Positions 9,101-21,027 of a DNA stretch of 64,000 bases are shown here, piece after piece. The position numbers and the translations under genes are program-made. Below the pieces are notes generated by a model. The model was not told where the DNA came from. It worked only from the letters and a program-made list of their open reading frames with translations, and ran no database searches. The number at the start of each line of letters is the position of its first letter. The stretch's first letter is position 1. Source of the stretch: Ypsolopha sequella (lineage: Eukaryota; Arthropoda; Insecta; Lepidoptera; Ypsolophidae); contig OW203986.1 in assembly GCA_934047225.1 (NCBI GenBank), forward strand, positions 16,061,221 to 16,125,220, written 5' to 3'.

Positions 9101-12100
9101 ATGTCTGCTCTTATTCACGAGAAAGTCTGGCTCGACAAGAACGTCTACAACGACGCTGAACGGAATTATTATGAATCTTTGTCAAAGGTATGTACAACCC
9201 GGTTATGATAACTTGAGACCCTGCTTTCTTTATCCTGCCTGCGATCGCTCATACTACAGGAGGTATTTACCTCTCGCCCGCCAGGTCTCAAATTATCATA
9301 ACCGGGTAGTAATAATAAAACATAAAATTAACTTCTCAAATTGATTATTAAACATTATTATTGAACTATCAGACCACATTCTATTCAAAATTTCATAATA
9401 ATGCGGATTAGCCTTGTAACTTACAAGAAGTATGTTAATTTGGACAAGTTAGACTATTTTTGGCTTAAAAGAACCCATTAAGTAATTTGTTCTCTGTTAA
9501 ATTATCTTATTATATTGACTGTTGTAGGTTGGAAATGCTCCAATTTTGTCAGCTCAATCATCTTTAGCAAATGAAGTGGCTAAAGCTAGGCAGCACATCA
9601 AAAGTTCTCTAGAATGTGTGAGTAAGCATATTTATCACCACACATTGTTTTTTTTTTACATTATATTTACTTTATTTTTGTGCAATTTTTAATGATGTGC
9701 TTTAGTTTTTTTTTTTTTTTTTAGGCCTTGTTCTATGTAGTTTGTTTGTGTGTTTTTGCTGCAATATAATATAAATAGAGGGCTGATAAAATACTGAAAC
9801 TGTATAATTATTCTGATTAATTTGGTAGAAATTTGTTTCAGAGATATGCTTGCCTTTTGAATATTCTGTAAGACTACTGTTACCAATTAATAATATGTAT
9901 TTTTGCATGCAATAAAGAATTTTGAATATAATTGTAGGTTGGTAAATTTCTTGAAGGAAAATGCTCTTACTTATTTTAATAATGATTAGTTACCTAATAA
10001 AATTAGACAAATGATGTGTTCACTATGACATTGGTGAATACTGCTTAACCTGGAATTCAGTGGTTTTTTAAACTTAATTGTGCTATTTTTTCTGCTTTTT
10101 GGAACAAATAGATCTATTTGGAAATGTTATTTGAAGAATACATTTTTTTGTAACTTAAAACCGATTTTATGAGTATTTTAGTGTTTACAGGCCCTGTAGC
10201 ATAATATTTAATCGCGCGCGATGCTACTTCGTTGCATGACAAGTCTGAGGAGTGTGATATGGTGTTAAGGCGATATGCGAAAAAAATACGGGTGTTTTTT
10301 TTTCTGTGTGTTTCATCAAATACACGGAATATTTTAATAAATTTCTGGTATATGCATTTTGACTATATAATCTAGGGTTTTGAAATTGGAAAATATGTTT
10401 GGATAAATTTTCCTCAATAGAAATAATTGTTGAAATGAGACCTTCAAACACACTTTTTCTCCTCGTTTGACTGATAGGAACCATATACAGAACTCAAACA
10501 TATTTTATTAGGTGTGTTTGAACAATATCTAAAGATTGGATATTTGAAATTTTGCTAGCTATTTTAGTTTTTTTAATAAAAATATAAAACCAACTTTTTT
10601 CCCTTTTGCCCTGAATCCACCCCTCTCGCACTGCGCGATTTTTCGCTTGGAGTGACAGTGACAAAAATAAAATTCGCATAGCCTCTTAAACAGTACGCCA
10701 CGCTCCTCGCACCTGTGATTCAACTAAGCTGCGTCGTCGCGCGCGATTAAACATGCTAAGGGGCCAGGAAGTAGTGTCCACCATATTATAAGATTGAATG
10801 ATCGGATCCTTGTCAATCTTTAGGATGCATTTAAAATAAATAAATATGCATATAGGAATGTGTTATATGATGACATCACTGAAGGTCAAATGAAAGACAC
10901 CGCTTTTTTTTCTTTTAATAAAGCTTATATAGGCTTATTTTAAAATATGTCTACTAACAACATTTGAGAAAAGCTATGCCCTGAAACAGTTTTCGGATCG
11001 TAAATATTGGGTGCACTTTTAGACAGCATAGGTTAGGTATACCTATTATAAAGTATAAATAGGTTTGCCAAAAGCACCTTAAGGGTTCCTAAAAATTGCC
11101 CTTTTTTTACTTTGTGATAAACCTTGTCAAAATGGCTCCTCTCAAAATAAAATCCTGGATCCGCCCTTGAACTCTGATCCATGATCCATATTTGCAGAGG
11201 TGGATTATTTGTAATTTTCTGCCAAACCTTATAGTTTGGGCAGAATAAAATATTTCTCATTTTTTGTATGGAATGGATCAAAAATAACTAAATTCCTGCT
11301 TTGTTTTGATCGACCATTCTGTAAACCTTTTTTTTTTTCTTAAGAGTCGGAGTTCCGAGATTGGGCAAAACAGGGTTCAGGGTTTTCGTTTTTTAGATAG
11401 TAAAATATTAATTTCTGAACAAAATAAATACCACTTGTTACCTTACAAGATGAAGTACAGGTTCATTAAAAAAAATCTTGCCACTAATGTATAGTAACTT
11501 CAGAAAAAAAAAACAGGATGTCAAGTTCAGGTTACACCCGTAGTGCTGCAATGCTATTCAAGAGATTTTCTTGAAATTCCTGTTTTTTTTCTGAAGTTAC
11601 TATACATTATTGCCATGATTTTTTTTAATGAACCTGCACTTCGTCTTGTAAGGTACCTAACAAGTGGTATTTATTTTGTTCAGAAATTTATATTTTACTA
11701 TCTAAAAAACGAAAACCCTGAACCCTGTTTTGCCCAATCTCGGAACTCCGACTCTTAAGAAAAAAAAAAAGGTTTACAGAATGGTCGATCAAAACAAAGC
11801 AGGAATTTAGTTATTTTTGATCCATTCCATACAAAAAATATACTATACATTATTGCCATGATTTTTTTTAATGAACCTGCACTTCGTCTTGTAAGGTACC
11901 TAACAAGTGGTATTTATTTTGTTCAGAAATTTGAATTTTTACCGTCTTAAAAAGCCATAACCCCGAACCCCGAATCTCGGAACACCCTTAATCCTTGTCT
12001 ATTCTACTATCGATCTGCACTATGGATATTTGCATAACGTTGCAATTCTTCAAGAAAAATTAATCGAAAAAATGAAAAATTAAATAAATTTCAAAGCTTA

Positions 12101-15100
12101 GAGTATTTATTATCTTAAGTTATTTAAACTATTAAAAGCCAAATTTTACACGGAAAAGTAAGTAGAACTACGTATACATAATAACATTAATGTAAAACAT
12201 TATCAGGATGTTGTGTGGTTTCAATAAATATCAGCCCTCTAATTACACCCATTATGTGCAAGTAAAGTTATTCAAGTATTGAATGTGTACATTCATCTCT
12301 AATAGGCTTCAAGGGAATAAAGCTTTACTTGTACTAGGAAGATAGCTTTGTTTTCTTTTTAGAACTATTTCATTTGTTAAATAATTCACAATTATATGAT
12401 TTCAGATGGACAGTGTTTCCACATTGGCTGGTGTACCCAACACAGAGCTGAACAATAAAGTCAACCATCTAGAAAAGGAGAACTCAGAACTTAAGAAAGT
12501 CGTTGATGATCTGCGCAACCTTGTTCTCAGTCTACAAGCAAGGGTTGACAACCTCGAGTCCAACAAAGGCTCCAAAGTTGAAGCTCCTAAGGTATGATTC
12601 TTCAGACTGCTATATCTATGTTAGGCTTCGGTTTAGCGATCTGGACGCACAAGGTTGCGGGAGCAGTTCAATGCAGCGTCACGACGACGCGACGTTTACC
12701 CACATAGTGGTCTTCTGATTTTGCTGCAGCCAGCGACCTAGAGGTCTTACCCCTCGGCCATAGCTTCAGGCTTTCTTCAGGCGTATAGCGCGCTCGCTCG
12801 CTCAAAGCGCTCGTCACTAGGTTCGTCCTGTGCCCTCGATCACTGGCGCGGCTCCCCGCCTCCCCGCACACCGCCGTCGAGAGAGCACAAGTCACTCGAA
12901 GCCGGACAAGGCGCGCGAGCGGCGACTCATGGCCGGCCCTATACAACTTCATACATTTGTTCTCTCCGCCGGAGCCGTCGCAAGAAGAACCGCTTGGCGC
13001 GCCTCTCGAAGCTTGAAGCTATGGCCGACCGGTTAGTTTAGAAATCCATATATTAACGCACGCACGACGCACACTGCAATATGCGTTATCCCCACTCCCT
13101 GGCCTGGCGCTTGCAATCACCATTGACGCAAAAGTCGACAAAACGAATTGACCAGTATAGAACATTCCCACACAGTAATTCATTCGCCAACGCACACCGA
13201 TGCAGATACCATGTGCATAATTTACTGCCGCGACCTGTATCACCATCTCTCATACAATTGCTGCAACTAATTTCGCATTAAAACTTTTTATTTACCAACA
13301 TAGATGACACTATTTAAACGAAATAATTAAATTATATTTATGCGCGTTCTCATAATGAACAGCGCCACCTTTTGATTTTTTATGTACTAAAACTTTCTAC
13401 GCTACATAATTCTTACAAAAGTTTTCTTGTGTTTATCTTTTGAACAAGCGTTTGTGACGTCTATAGGCCTTCAACGCCAGAAATTTTGATTTTCTATTTA
13501 TATTCCAACAATCTTAAAATGACGAAAACTTTTTTCCGACACCCGATTTAAATGAAACAAAGCCTATATTCTAATCCAAATTAAGCTCTGTCTACCTGTG
13601 AAAACTATATGAAAATCCGTTCAGTAGTTTCGGAGATGTGCGCGAACAAACAAACAGACAGACAGAAAAGAATTCAGAAAATCGCTGATTTGTGTTCTAT
13701 AACTCTTTTTTAGTAACCCCCTTTCTATTTTTGTTACTTTTCCTCAATCAAAAACATACGGGGCCCTACTCTTTTATTATATGTATTGATGACTGTACGT
13801 AGAATAGCGAGCCCTACTTTCCTGTATATCAGTCGAGCGAAATCTGGAATATTCTAATCTATAGTCCCAGCTTCCAGACAACAGATGGCGCCGCTCCTCC
13901 CTTGATGCCGCCGCACTCTTGCTTCCGCTACTGGATAACAGGTCCTCTAAAAAGGCTTTGGATGAATCATATTATGATTCCGTTCTAATACCGTCTCTTT
14001 TGCACACGTGAAAAAGCTCTGACTCCATCCTACTTGCAAATCATTTTATGATTCACCCAAGTCGGCCTTTTTAGATCCCCAGATGGTACTAGCGTAACGC
14101 CTTTGTCCTTACAGCCTACGTAAGATATTTATTTTTAAAATCTTCACAGCCCAAAGCTGCACCGGCTCCAGCACCCCAGGGTGATGATGATGATGATGAT
14201 GGTGTCGACCTGTTTGGATCTGATGATGAAGAGGAGAGCGCTGAAGCAGCAAGAATCAGAGAAGAACGTCTGGCAGCCTATGCAGCTAAAAAATCTAAAA
14301 GTGAGACTATGTACAAAAAATTCATTCATAAACAAAGTTCTGCAACTATGTATACTAAAAACTGGGTAAGTGCTGGTTCATGGACTGACAGTTGCAGTGC
14401 TCTCTATTTTATTCATCTTAATAATTTCATTATTTTCCCTATTTTCTTCACATGCCTCTGTAATTAAGTTATAGTTTTTATTCGATGTAGTTTTTCAATT
14501 TTTGAAAAAACTTTTGCAGATTTTTTAATGGAAATTCGTTAACGGATACTTGAAAATTTCAACATTTTGTATTTTGTGCAACTGTCCCATAATCAGGACA
14601 TTGGAACTCGATAATTTTGCACGAGTGTCCCAATGTCCACACTCGCTCACCCTTGGCCAGGTGTTTTTGTAACAAAAACGTAAAAAACTATAATGATTAT
14701 TTTGGCATTATTGTTGTTTCTTAAGAGGCGGCATCACGCGCAAACCTCCATACAAACGCTGTCACAAAATTGTGGGGCCCACAATGTGGGGTGTCTAATA
14801 GACACTGTCTATGGAATGTTATTATAATATTTTAGGCTGAGTCCATTAACATTATCTAGATCTATGTTTAAGTCGAACAAAAAGTCGTGAAATTTGAGTA
14901 ATATCTTAAGAATCTTAACAACCAACCCCTGATATACGTAAATTTTACGGTTTTTACCAAAAGTGTAGCTGAATGAAAAATAAAATCAAAAAATTAGTTG
15001 TCTATACTTAAAGTTTTATTGCAAAATATAAGATCAATTTACAAAAAAAGCCGGCCAAGTGCGAGTCAGACTCGCGTACCTAGGGTTCCGTGTTGTGGAT

Positions 15101-18100
15101 GATAAATTTAATTTTGTCATTTTTTTCGTAAATTTCTCAACCGCTTTATTTTTCCTGTACGTAAGTAAAAACATTATCATGATTTTTTTTTTTCATATTT
15201 TTCGGTCCACCAGTTTTGGAGTAAAGGGGGGGCATACATTTTTACGGTTTTTCAAGGATTTCTCGAAACAGATGCAATTAAATATAGCCAAACTATATAT
15301 TTTTACAATCAGCTTTTTAATACCTACAATTTGATACCCATATTGTATTTTTATGAAATATTTTTTTTACTTCTTTTTTTATATTTCCCATTTGTGCTCA
15401 ACTTTTTTTAAATCGCTATAGTTTTCTTGTAATGATCTATAATCGACATTTTTTCATATTTTTCGATCTACCAGTTTCGAAGATAAGGGGGGGACATACA
15501 TATTTTTGTGTTTTTTTAAAGATTTCTCGAAACCAGTGCCAGTAAATATAGTAAAAGTATATATTTCTACAATCAACTTTTTAATATCCACAATTTGTTA
15601 CCCATATTGTATTTTTAGGATAATATTATTTATTTTTCTCACTTTTGAATAATTTCAAATTTTTCATATTTTTTTACACCGTTATATGTGGGCAAATTAA
15701 TGCTATTTTTGTGCCAAATTTCATGTCTTTATCATTAATGGTGCTAAAGTTATGAGGCTGTGACATATGGACCGACGGATGGACAACGGAGCCTCACCAT
15801 AAAAGTTCCTTTGTATCTTTTAGGGACTACGGAACCCTAAAACTGCCCTTCAATTAGATGTGGACAAATTAGCAATATAAATTTTATCTATTGGTAGCTT
15901 TCTAGTCTCAAAGAAGATAATAAGTGACAGACAGATCGACAAATGGCTGGAGACACAAATAATTATACTATAAGGATTCCTTTTTTCGTTCTCAAAAAAT
16001 TACGATCATATCTAGAATGTGTGGATAAGTTCGCAGCCTATTCTAATTAGTCAGTGTGAACCAAGTCACGGGAGATTTTCGATATAACTGTGCTGAGTGC
16101 AAAATTTGCTTCCATCTCACAGAACCTGTCCTCATCGCAAAATCAAACATCATCCTTGATGTCAAGCCTTGGGACGACGAGACTGACATGAAGGCTCTGG
16201 AGGAAGGCGTAAGGAGCATCAGCACCGACGGTCTACTGTGGGGGGCTGCCAAACTCGTCCCACTGGCCTATGGCATCCACAAGCTTCAGATCTCCTGTGT
16301 CGTCGAAGATGACAAAGTTTCCATTGATTGGCTCACCGAGGAGATTGAAAAGAACGAAGATTTCGTAAGCATTACTTTTATTTTATAGTTTAATGACCTG
16401 TTGTGTCATGATCATAAGTCATGAAAAGTTTCGTTTTAACCAGCGTTCACCGGTATCATAGACTAAGTATTACTACAACACTTAGTCTATGCCTGTATTA
16501 ACAGTTTAAACATATGGTGCAAAGCATATATACGGTATATAGTACTATTGCCAGTTTCCGATCCCGTGGAAATTTCCTAAAAACCCTCCTTGGTGAATGT
16601 CTACGTCATACAAGGAACCTACAGTACAAATTTTGTGTTCCTAGGTCCAGCCGTTTGGTCTGGGCGTTGATAGATCGGATGCCTTATTGTCTAACTTCAA
16701 CATCTATCGCTATTGCCTTCAAAAGTACGCGTGATTGGCTAGAAGTGATGAGTCACGTCATTTCTAGCCAATCGCGTTACCTTTTAAAGCAATAGCGATA
16801 GACGATTTCATGACTATTTCCTTACACAATCGCACCCCAGTCCGTTAGGCAGGGTATTCCTGTATAACATAAACTCCTGAAAGGATCTGGAGCCTTATTG
16901 TCTAACTTCAACATCTATCGCTTTCACTTTCAAATGTATTGGCTAGAAATGATGTGTGGGGTAATTTCTAGTCATTCGCCATGACGATTTTCAATACGAT
17001 TGAAAGCGATAGTAATTGATATAATAATATGTTGAGCAGTGGCGTATTTTAAGATTTGGCGCCCTGGGCCTGTAAGGTTTGCCGCCCCATAAATGAACGA
17101 GAAAAAGCAAAAATATATCAATAATAAAATAAAATAAAATCAGCATTTTGGATGATGTTGGCTGGGAATAATATTGAAATGAAACACCATTTATTCAATA
17201 TTTGCATATTTTTCCGATGGAATATATTTTTCAATGACAGTATAATTCAAAAAACAATATAAATTAAAAGATAGGTTACGTTTGATTATGAAAGATGCTC
17301 AAAGCGGGGCGCGAGTTGCGGCTTGCGCCGCGCCGCCGCCCACCCCTCGCACCCTGCCGCCCCGGGCCATGGCCCTTTTGGCCCTAGGGTAAATACGCCA
17401 CTGTTTGAAGTTAGACAATAAAGCCCCGGGTCTACTTTCCAGTCACCCTTTATATATAATATTATATAGATAAGTAGCTATAATTAAAATGTTTGTGATA
17501 ATTATATCGAAAATAAATTGCAGATAAATAGGCAAAAACGGGCATTTAAAGAATTAAATGAATGACGGAATCCCTATTATAAATCCGAAAGTGTGTTTGT
17601 TGGTTTGTCTTTCATTCACGCAGCAACGGAGCAACAGATCGACATGATTTTTTGCATAGAGATAGTTTATAGGCGAGAGAGTGACTAAGCCTACCTTTTA
17701 ACCCGGCAAATTGCAAATTAATCAGCCCGGGCGAAGCCGCGGGTAATAGCTAGTGCGAACTAAAATGGTATCTGTTGTTAAAATGTATTATTCAAAACGT
17801 GCCTTGGATGGCTGAATATTGCGCCGCCGCCTGCATATTTAGTGCGTTACTTTCGGTAGTTGGGGGAATTATAAAAAGCAAAGGCGGGGAACTAATTTTA
17901 TTGCCCTTAAAAACCTCATGTTGAGTGCGACAAGGTTCTCTAGTGGTTCAGTTTAGAATTAATTTCCGTGACTGTGTTTAATACCAGCCTGACCCAGGTG
18001 AGGTGACCCACTAGAAAACTTTGTAATGCGCGGGGTTGTGTCTTATTTACATAATACGACGAACCATTTGAGGCACCTTTTCACTGGAGAATCTTCAGTT

Positions 18101-18882
18101 CAGATAGTAATGTAATGTAAATAGACACATGAACGAGAGCCTGAGCGTTTTTAGGGTTCCGTACCCAAAGGACAAATCGAAGGCCTATTAATGCCACTCT
18201 GCTGTCTGTCTGTCCGTATGTCACGGGTATCTAGCTCTTAGATGGAATGATATAGAAACCTGTTTTTTTTTTATGTTGTGTAAAATGTTGACCCAAAACC
18301 GAATTTTGAATTTAAAATGTAGTTAAATTCTTTTTCAGGGGGTATTTTTCATACATAAAATTGGAGCCGATTTTTTTTTTATTGTTCTTGCCCTAGCTTT
18401 TGGGGTGTCATTTTCTAGAGCTCATTAAGTAGAGTATAAATATATTTTTTATTTCTTTTTATCTTGAAAAATAAAGAAATGGGGGGCTATCAAATTTATC
18501 GTTTTTAAACCATTTTTGTTACGGGGTCTATCTCAAATATGTTAGAAATTTAAAATTTCTGTATATTATGTACCATGTTCTGTATTTAAACAACAAATAC
18601 TAAAAACGCCGATTTACAATGTAGTTTTAGGGTTACGTCCTCGAATACTCAACCAACTTAATGTTGCCATTTTTTATGTCTGGCAGAATTAGAGCATTGC
18701 CTAAAATTTAATAAATATCTAGTTTGAAATAATTGGTCATATGTACGGAACCCTTAAAGAGCGAGCCCCGACTCGCACTTGGCCGGTTTTTTCAAACTCA
18801 TCTTCCTGTTACCCAGCCATGATATTATTATCTTTTGTTTCAGGTGCAAAGTGTGGACATAGCTGCTTTTAACAAAGTCTGA
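9101..18882 (+). CDS. eEF1delta: Elongation factor 1-delta (eEF1B-delta), 6 coding exons, 264 aa
   Basis: Guanine-nucleotide exchange subunit of the cytoplasmic eEF1 complex; it reloads eEF1A with GTP during translation elongation. Coding exons: 9101-9187, 9528-9617, 12406-12591, 14150-14300, 16123-16364, 18844-18882. All have GT-AG borders and the phases join to 795 nt. The start [13 protein letters not shown] is the family N-terminus. Exon 3 (residues 60-121) encodes the leucine-zipper coiled coil, rich in heptad Leu/Val. Exon 4 carries the acidic linker (six Asp, then [10 protein letters not shown]) and the Lys-rich end. Exons 5-6 encode the exchange domain ([31 protein letters not shown]) and end DIAAFNKV, as expected. 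Length matches insect homologues. Introns, up to 2.8 kb, are full of repeats. A strong cryptic donor at 14366 would break the frame. Confidence 0.97.
11010..11170 (-). repeat. Dispersed repeat, intron 2 copy
   Basis: About 155 bp also present in opposite orientation at 27625-27785 in a CTU2 intron. Shared words include GGATCCAGGATTT-like ends, CAAGGTTTATCA and GTGCACTTTTAGACAGCATA (complement). Type unknown; no terminal structure seen. Confidence 0.6.
11259..11839. repeat. 580-bp fold-back element in eEF1B-delta intron 2
   Basis: Arms 11259-11518 and 11578-11839 are almost perfect complements of about 260 bp, with a 60-bp loop. There are no obvious target duplications. A further partial copy of the right arm follows at 11840-11995, suggesting a duplicated or nested insertion. 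Confidence 0.85.
11840..11995. repeat. Partial second copy of the fold-back arm
   Basis: Repeats the right-arm segment starting TACTATACATTATTGCCATG and running through ATGAACCTGCACTTCG to the CCGAATCTCGGAAC end, with more divergence at its far end. Confidence 0.7.
12650..13250. repeat. GC-rich insertion in intron 3
   Basis: Base composition jumps from AT-rich to GC-rich (many CGCG steps), then falls back. Inverted motifs TCGGCCATAGCTTCAGGC (from 12754) and its complement (to about 13028) bracket the core. It is probably a transposable element; frames inside show no known domain. Confidence 0.45.
13520..13690 (+). repeat. RTE/SINE-like repeat tail
   Basis: Contains GAAAATCCGTTCAGTAGTTT followed by CGGAGATGTGCGCGAACAAA and CAGACAGACAG, the tail sequence widespread in lepidopteran RTE-type LINEs and their SINEs. 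Confidence 0.5.
15045..15842 (+). repeat. High-copy 'GGCCAAGTGCGAGTC' repeat, copy in intron 4
   Basis: Begins GCCGGCCAAGTGCGAGTCAG, includes CCTAGGGTTCCG, a poly-G segment before GACATACA, and ends near GACTACGGAACCCTAAAA. Internally about 400 bp is duplicated (compare 15195-15360 and 15460-15640). Related copies lie at 18150-18790, 23421-24590, 31165-31960, 52063-53312 and 62640-64000. The family has no coding capacity. Confidence 0.75.
16702..16802. repeat. Short fold-back MITE
   Basis: Arms 16702-16744 and 16759-16802 are complementary (CATCTATCGCTATTGCC; GATTGGCTAGAA). A related diverged copy starts at 16893 and is interrupted by the hAT MITE at 17037. Confidence 0.7.
17037..17403. mobile_element. 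Non-autonomous hAT MITE (367 bp)
   Basis: Terminal inverted repeats CAGTGGCGTATTT and its exact complement at the other end. CAGTGGCG is a classic hAT terminus. It interrupts a fold-back repeat whose two halves (…ATGTTGA and TTGAAGTTAGACAATAA) flank it; the target duplication is imperfect. The interior is GC-rich and non-coding. Confidence 0.75.
17571..17753 (+). mobile_element. Short non-autonomous Helitron (183 bp)
   Basis: Starts TC after an A, ends CTAG before a T, with the GC hairpin CCCGGGCGAAGCCGCGGG a few bases before the end. These are the Helitron rules (insertion between A and T, 3' hairpin plus CTRR). The interior AAGTGTGTTTGTTGGTTTGT is a common lepidopteran Helitron sequence. 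Confidence 0.8.
18150..18790 (-). repeat. High-copy 'GGCCAAGTGCGAGTC' repeat, copy in intron 5
   Basis: Opposite orientation: begins TAGGGTTCCGTACCCAAAGG and ends CTCGCACTTGGCCGG just before the last eEF1B-delta exon. Confidence 0.7.
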
Positions 18883-19004
18883 GAGTTATCTTTTGTGTTC
18901 ATTAATATAAAATATTTCTTTATTTCTACCTGTTTCATTTACTGACAGAATCGGACCAGACAATTCCTATTACCTTTTTTTTTTTAGATCAATTTTTACC
19001 ATCA

Positions 19005-19035
19005 GAATAAATCTCAGCTGAGGAATAAATAAATG
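19005..19035 (+). terminator. eEF1delta: Polyadenylation signals of eEF1B-delta
   Basis: AATAAA occurs at 19006 and again within GGAATAAATAAATG (19023-19036), 120-150 bases after the stop codon. Either could direct 3' end formation. Confidence 0.6.
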
Positions 19036-19318
19036 TACCATCGTAGAATGCTTTTTTTTTCTTTTTCCTTTTTTTTATCGTAGTATGAACAGTGTGTTCT
19101 ATGATGAACATTGTATATTGCCAACTCGATACCACGGTTAGGTGGTGAATGACACCTCAAAAGGTGCTAGATTGCTATGAATTTACAAAAATAGTGCTAA
19201 ATTGGTCATGAAATAAAATATTCTAACAAATAAAAATATTTTTATATGATTTATAGTGAAATCCATTGCTTTGGAATAATTCCAAAGTTTGGATACTCTA
19301 AACATTATACTCGGTGTT

Positions 19319-19550
19319 AAGATGAAGTTGCGGAAGCCGGAAACTGGTGATAGTACTCGTCCATACGAATAACTTTTACTATGGAGCCAGCCCTCGAAAC
19401 GCGAAAAAAATATCAGCTGTTACATACTGACCGTTTACTCAACGGTTTACTCACTCTATATACCCGACCAATGTATGAGACAACTGTTTCTTTTCTCAGT
19501 TCGTGTGGTCGAGTTCTATCGCCAGTTTCCGGCTTCCGCAACTTCATCTT
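19319..19550. repeat. MITE with 35-bp terminal inverted repeats
   Basis: AAGATGAAGTTGCGGAAGCC at 19319 and its complement ending at 19550; arms 19319-19353 and 19516-19550 differ at one or two bases. Confidence 0.75.
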
Positions 19551-19564
19551 GACATCCTGTTTAA

Positions 19565-20140
19565 AGTATGTCCCTCGTACAAGTGCACATCCGAAAGTGG
19601 GTGAAACTAGATCTAAATATATCGACAAAAACAGGAAAAAAAAATAATCTTGAAAAAATACTCCATCTGGGTATATTTTTATGGGACGCGAGCGCAGTGC
19701 CTTTGGTTAACCGCTCGTAGAAAATATTGTATTTATGATAGAACGTTGTATTTTTTTTTTGTTGGAAAGATAATGGAATAGGCAATGATAAATAGGAATA
19801 AGAGTATAGTGAAACGGGGACATTATTTTGAAAAAATTAACTATTACTGAAAAAAAAGACGTAAAAACTTTAAGAAATAATCTTTTAGGATATTATTTTT
19901 ATGGTAATGGTAGTTGATTATGTTTTGATTTGGTATGCAACGTCTATTCTTAAGGATTATAACAGTTTTATTTCATTGCATTACTCGCGATAGATCAAAA
20001 GTTATGACATATTTTATACATAGTCTCCATGGTAGGCAAAACAAATTAAAGATTTTCTAAAAAATAAAAACATTTTTTGTCGATAAAATAAGGTCTAGTT
20101 TCACCCCTTTTCGGATGTGCACTTGTACGAGGGACACACT
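19565..20140. repeat. 576-bp MITE with about 45-bp terminal inverted repeats
   Basis: The left end has TGTCCCTCGTACAAGTGCAC followed by ATCCGAAA, then GTGAAACTAGA; the right end (to 20140) is the complement. No target duplication could be fixed. The interior is AT-rich and non-coding. Confidence 0.75.
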
Positions 20141-20548
20141 GTAGAGTGTACTAAACTCCGGCCGTTCATTCGAGAGAATGCTATAATTTGTGGGTGACGT
20201 TTGCAAATGTCAGGGGATAAAACCTTTTTTTTATTGTTTTGCATTTCAATATTTTATATTTACATATCATGATGATTTTAGGGTAGATTGTATATCGTTA
20301 AAAGGTCCCATTTGTTAATAAAAAGTATTTTTGTCGTATATAATTTCCACTTCCTAGTACAAAACTTAATGAATCAGCAGACTCAATTTCTACGTAAAAG
20401 TTAAAAAAAAGCGCAAAAAATATTATATTTATCGAAAAGTTGTCTACTAGCGATACTGTCAAGTTATTTATGTCAAATCAGCAATCATAATGCCTGCAGT
20501 ATGAATCCTCGACTTTTTGAATCGACATTTCAGAAAAATTCATTGTGA

Positions 20549-20576
20549 CTGATGCCGGGCCCGAATGGCCCGAAAT
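20549..20576 (+). ncRNA. Hammerhead-like core, degenerate
   Basis: CTGATG, then a stem GGGCC/GGCCC around CGAAT, then GAAATATAT. The arrangement CUGAUGA-stem II-GAAA is the hammerhead core, common at Penelope-like element ends. The A after CTGATG is lost here, so activity is doubtful. Confidence 0.25.
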
Positions 20577-20994
20577 ATATCTCACTAAAATTTTATTTTA
20601 AGTTGTTTTATGTTATTCTTATCATTTCAGAAAAAGGTTTATAATATCTGCGGTGTAAGGCAGTGTTGTCGTATTATAAAACTGATATACCTTACCAAAT
20701 AATAAGATCGTATATATATTCTATTCCAGGGTTTTTATTTATAAAAAAAGTTTAAATAATCATGATTTGGATTTATTTCGTCCTATTTGTTGTACCGTTG
20801 ATATTTTTTTAACGTGCCTTTATTTATTTTTGTCGTGAAGTAGCTCTTGTTGACTTGTAGTATTTTTTCGAGATATCGCCACACTCCATCTGTCATCATT
20901 CTCTCGAATTAACGGCAGCAGTATAGAAAACATCAATAATAGGATTTATTGTTGATTGTTTTTTTTGTTGAGCGGTCGGGCGGACTACACATCC

Positions 20995-21027
20995 AGAGGA
21001 TGCCTCGTTTAGAGGCGAAACACGTGT
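20995..21027 (+). ncRNA. Second hammerhead-like fragment
   Basis: GAGGATGCCTCGTTTAGAGG followed by CGAAACACGTGTCG: a GCCTC/GAGGC stem then GAAAC, resembling the Penelope-type hammerhead. The first core block is GAGGATG rather than CTGATGA. Confidence 0.25.

Noticed and set aside
12668..13281. Several frames of 66-94 codons in both strands
   Set aside because: They arise from a GC-rich, stop-poor insertion in an intron; no motif and inconsistent frames.
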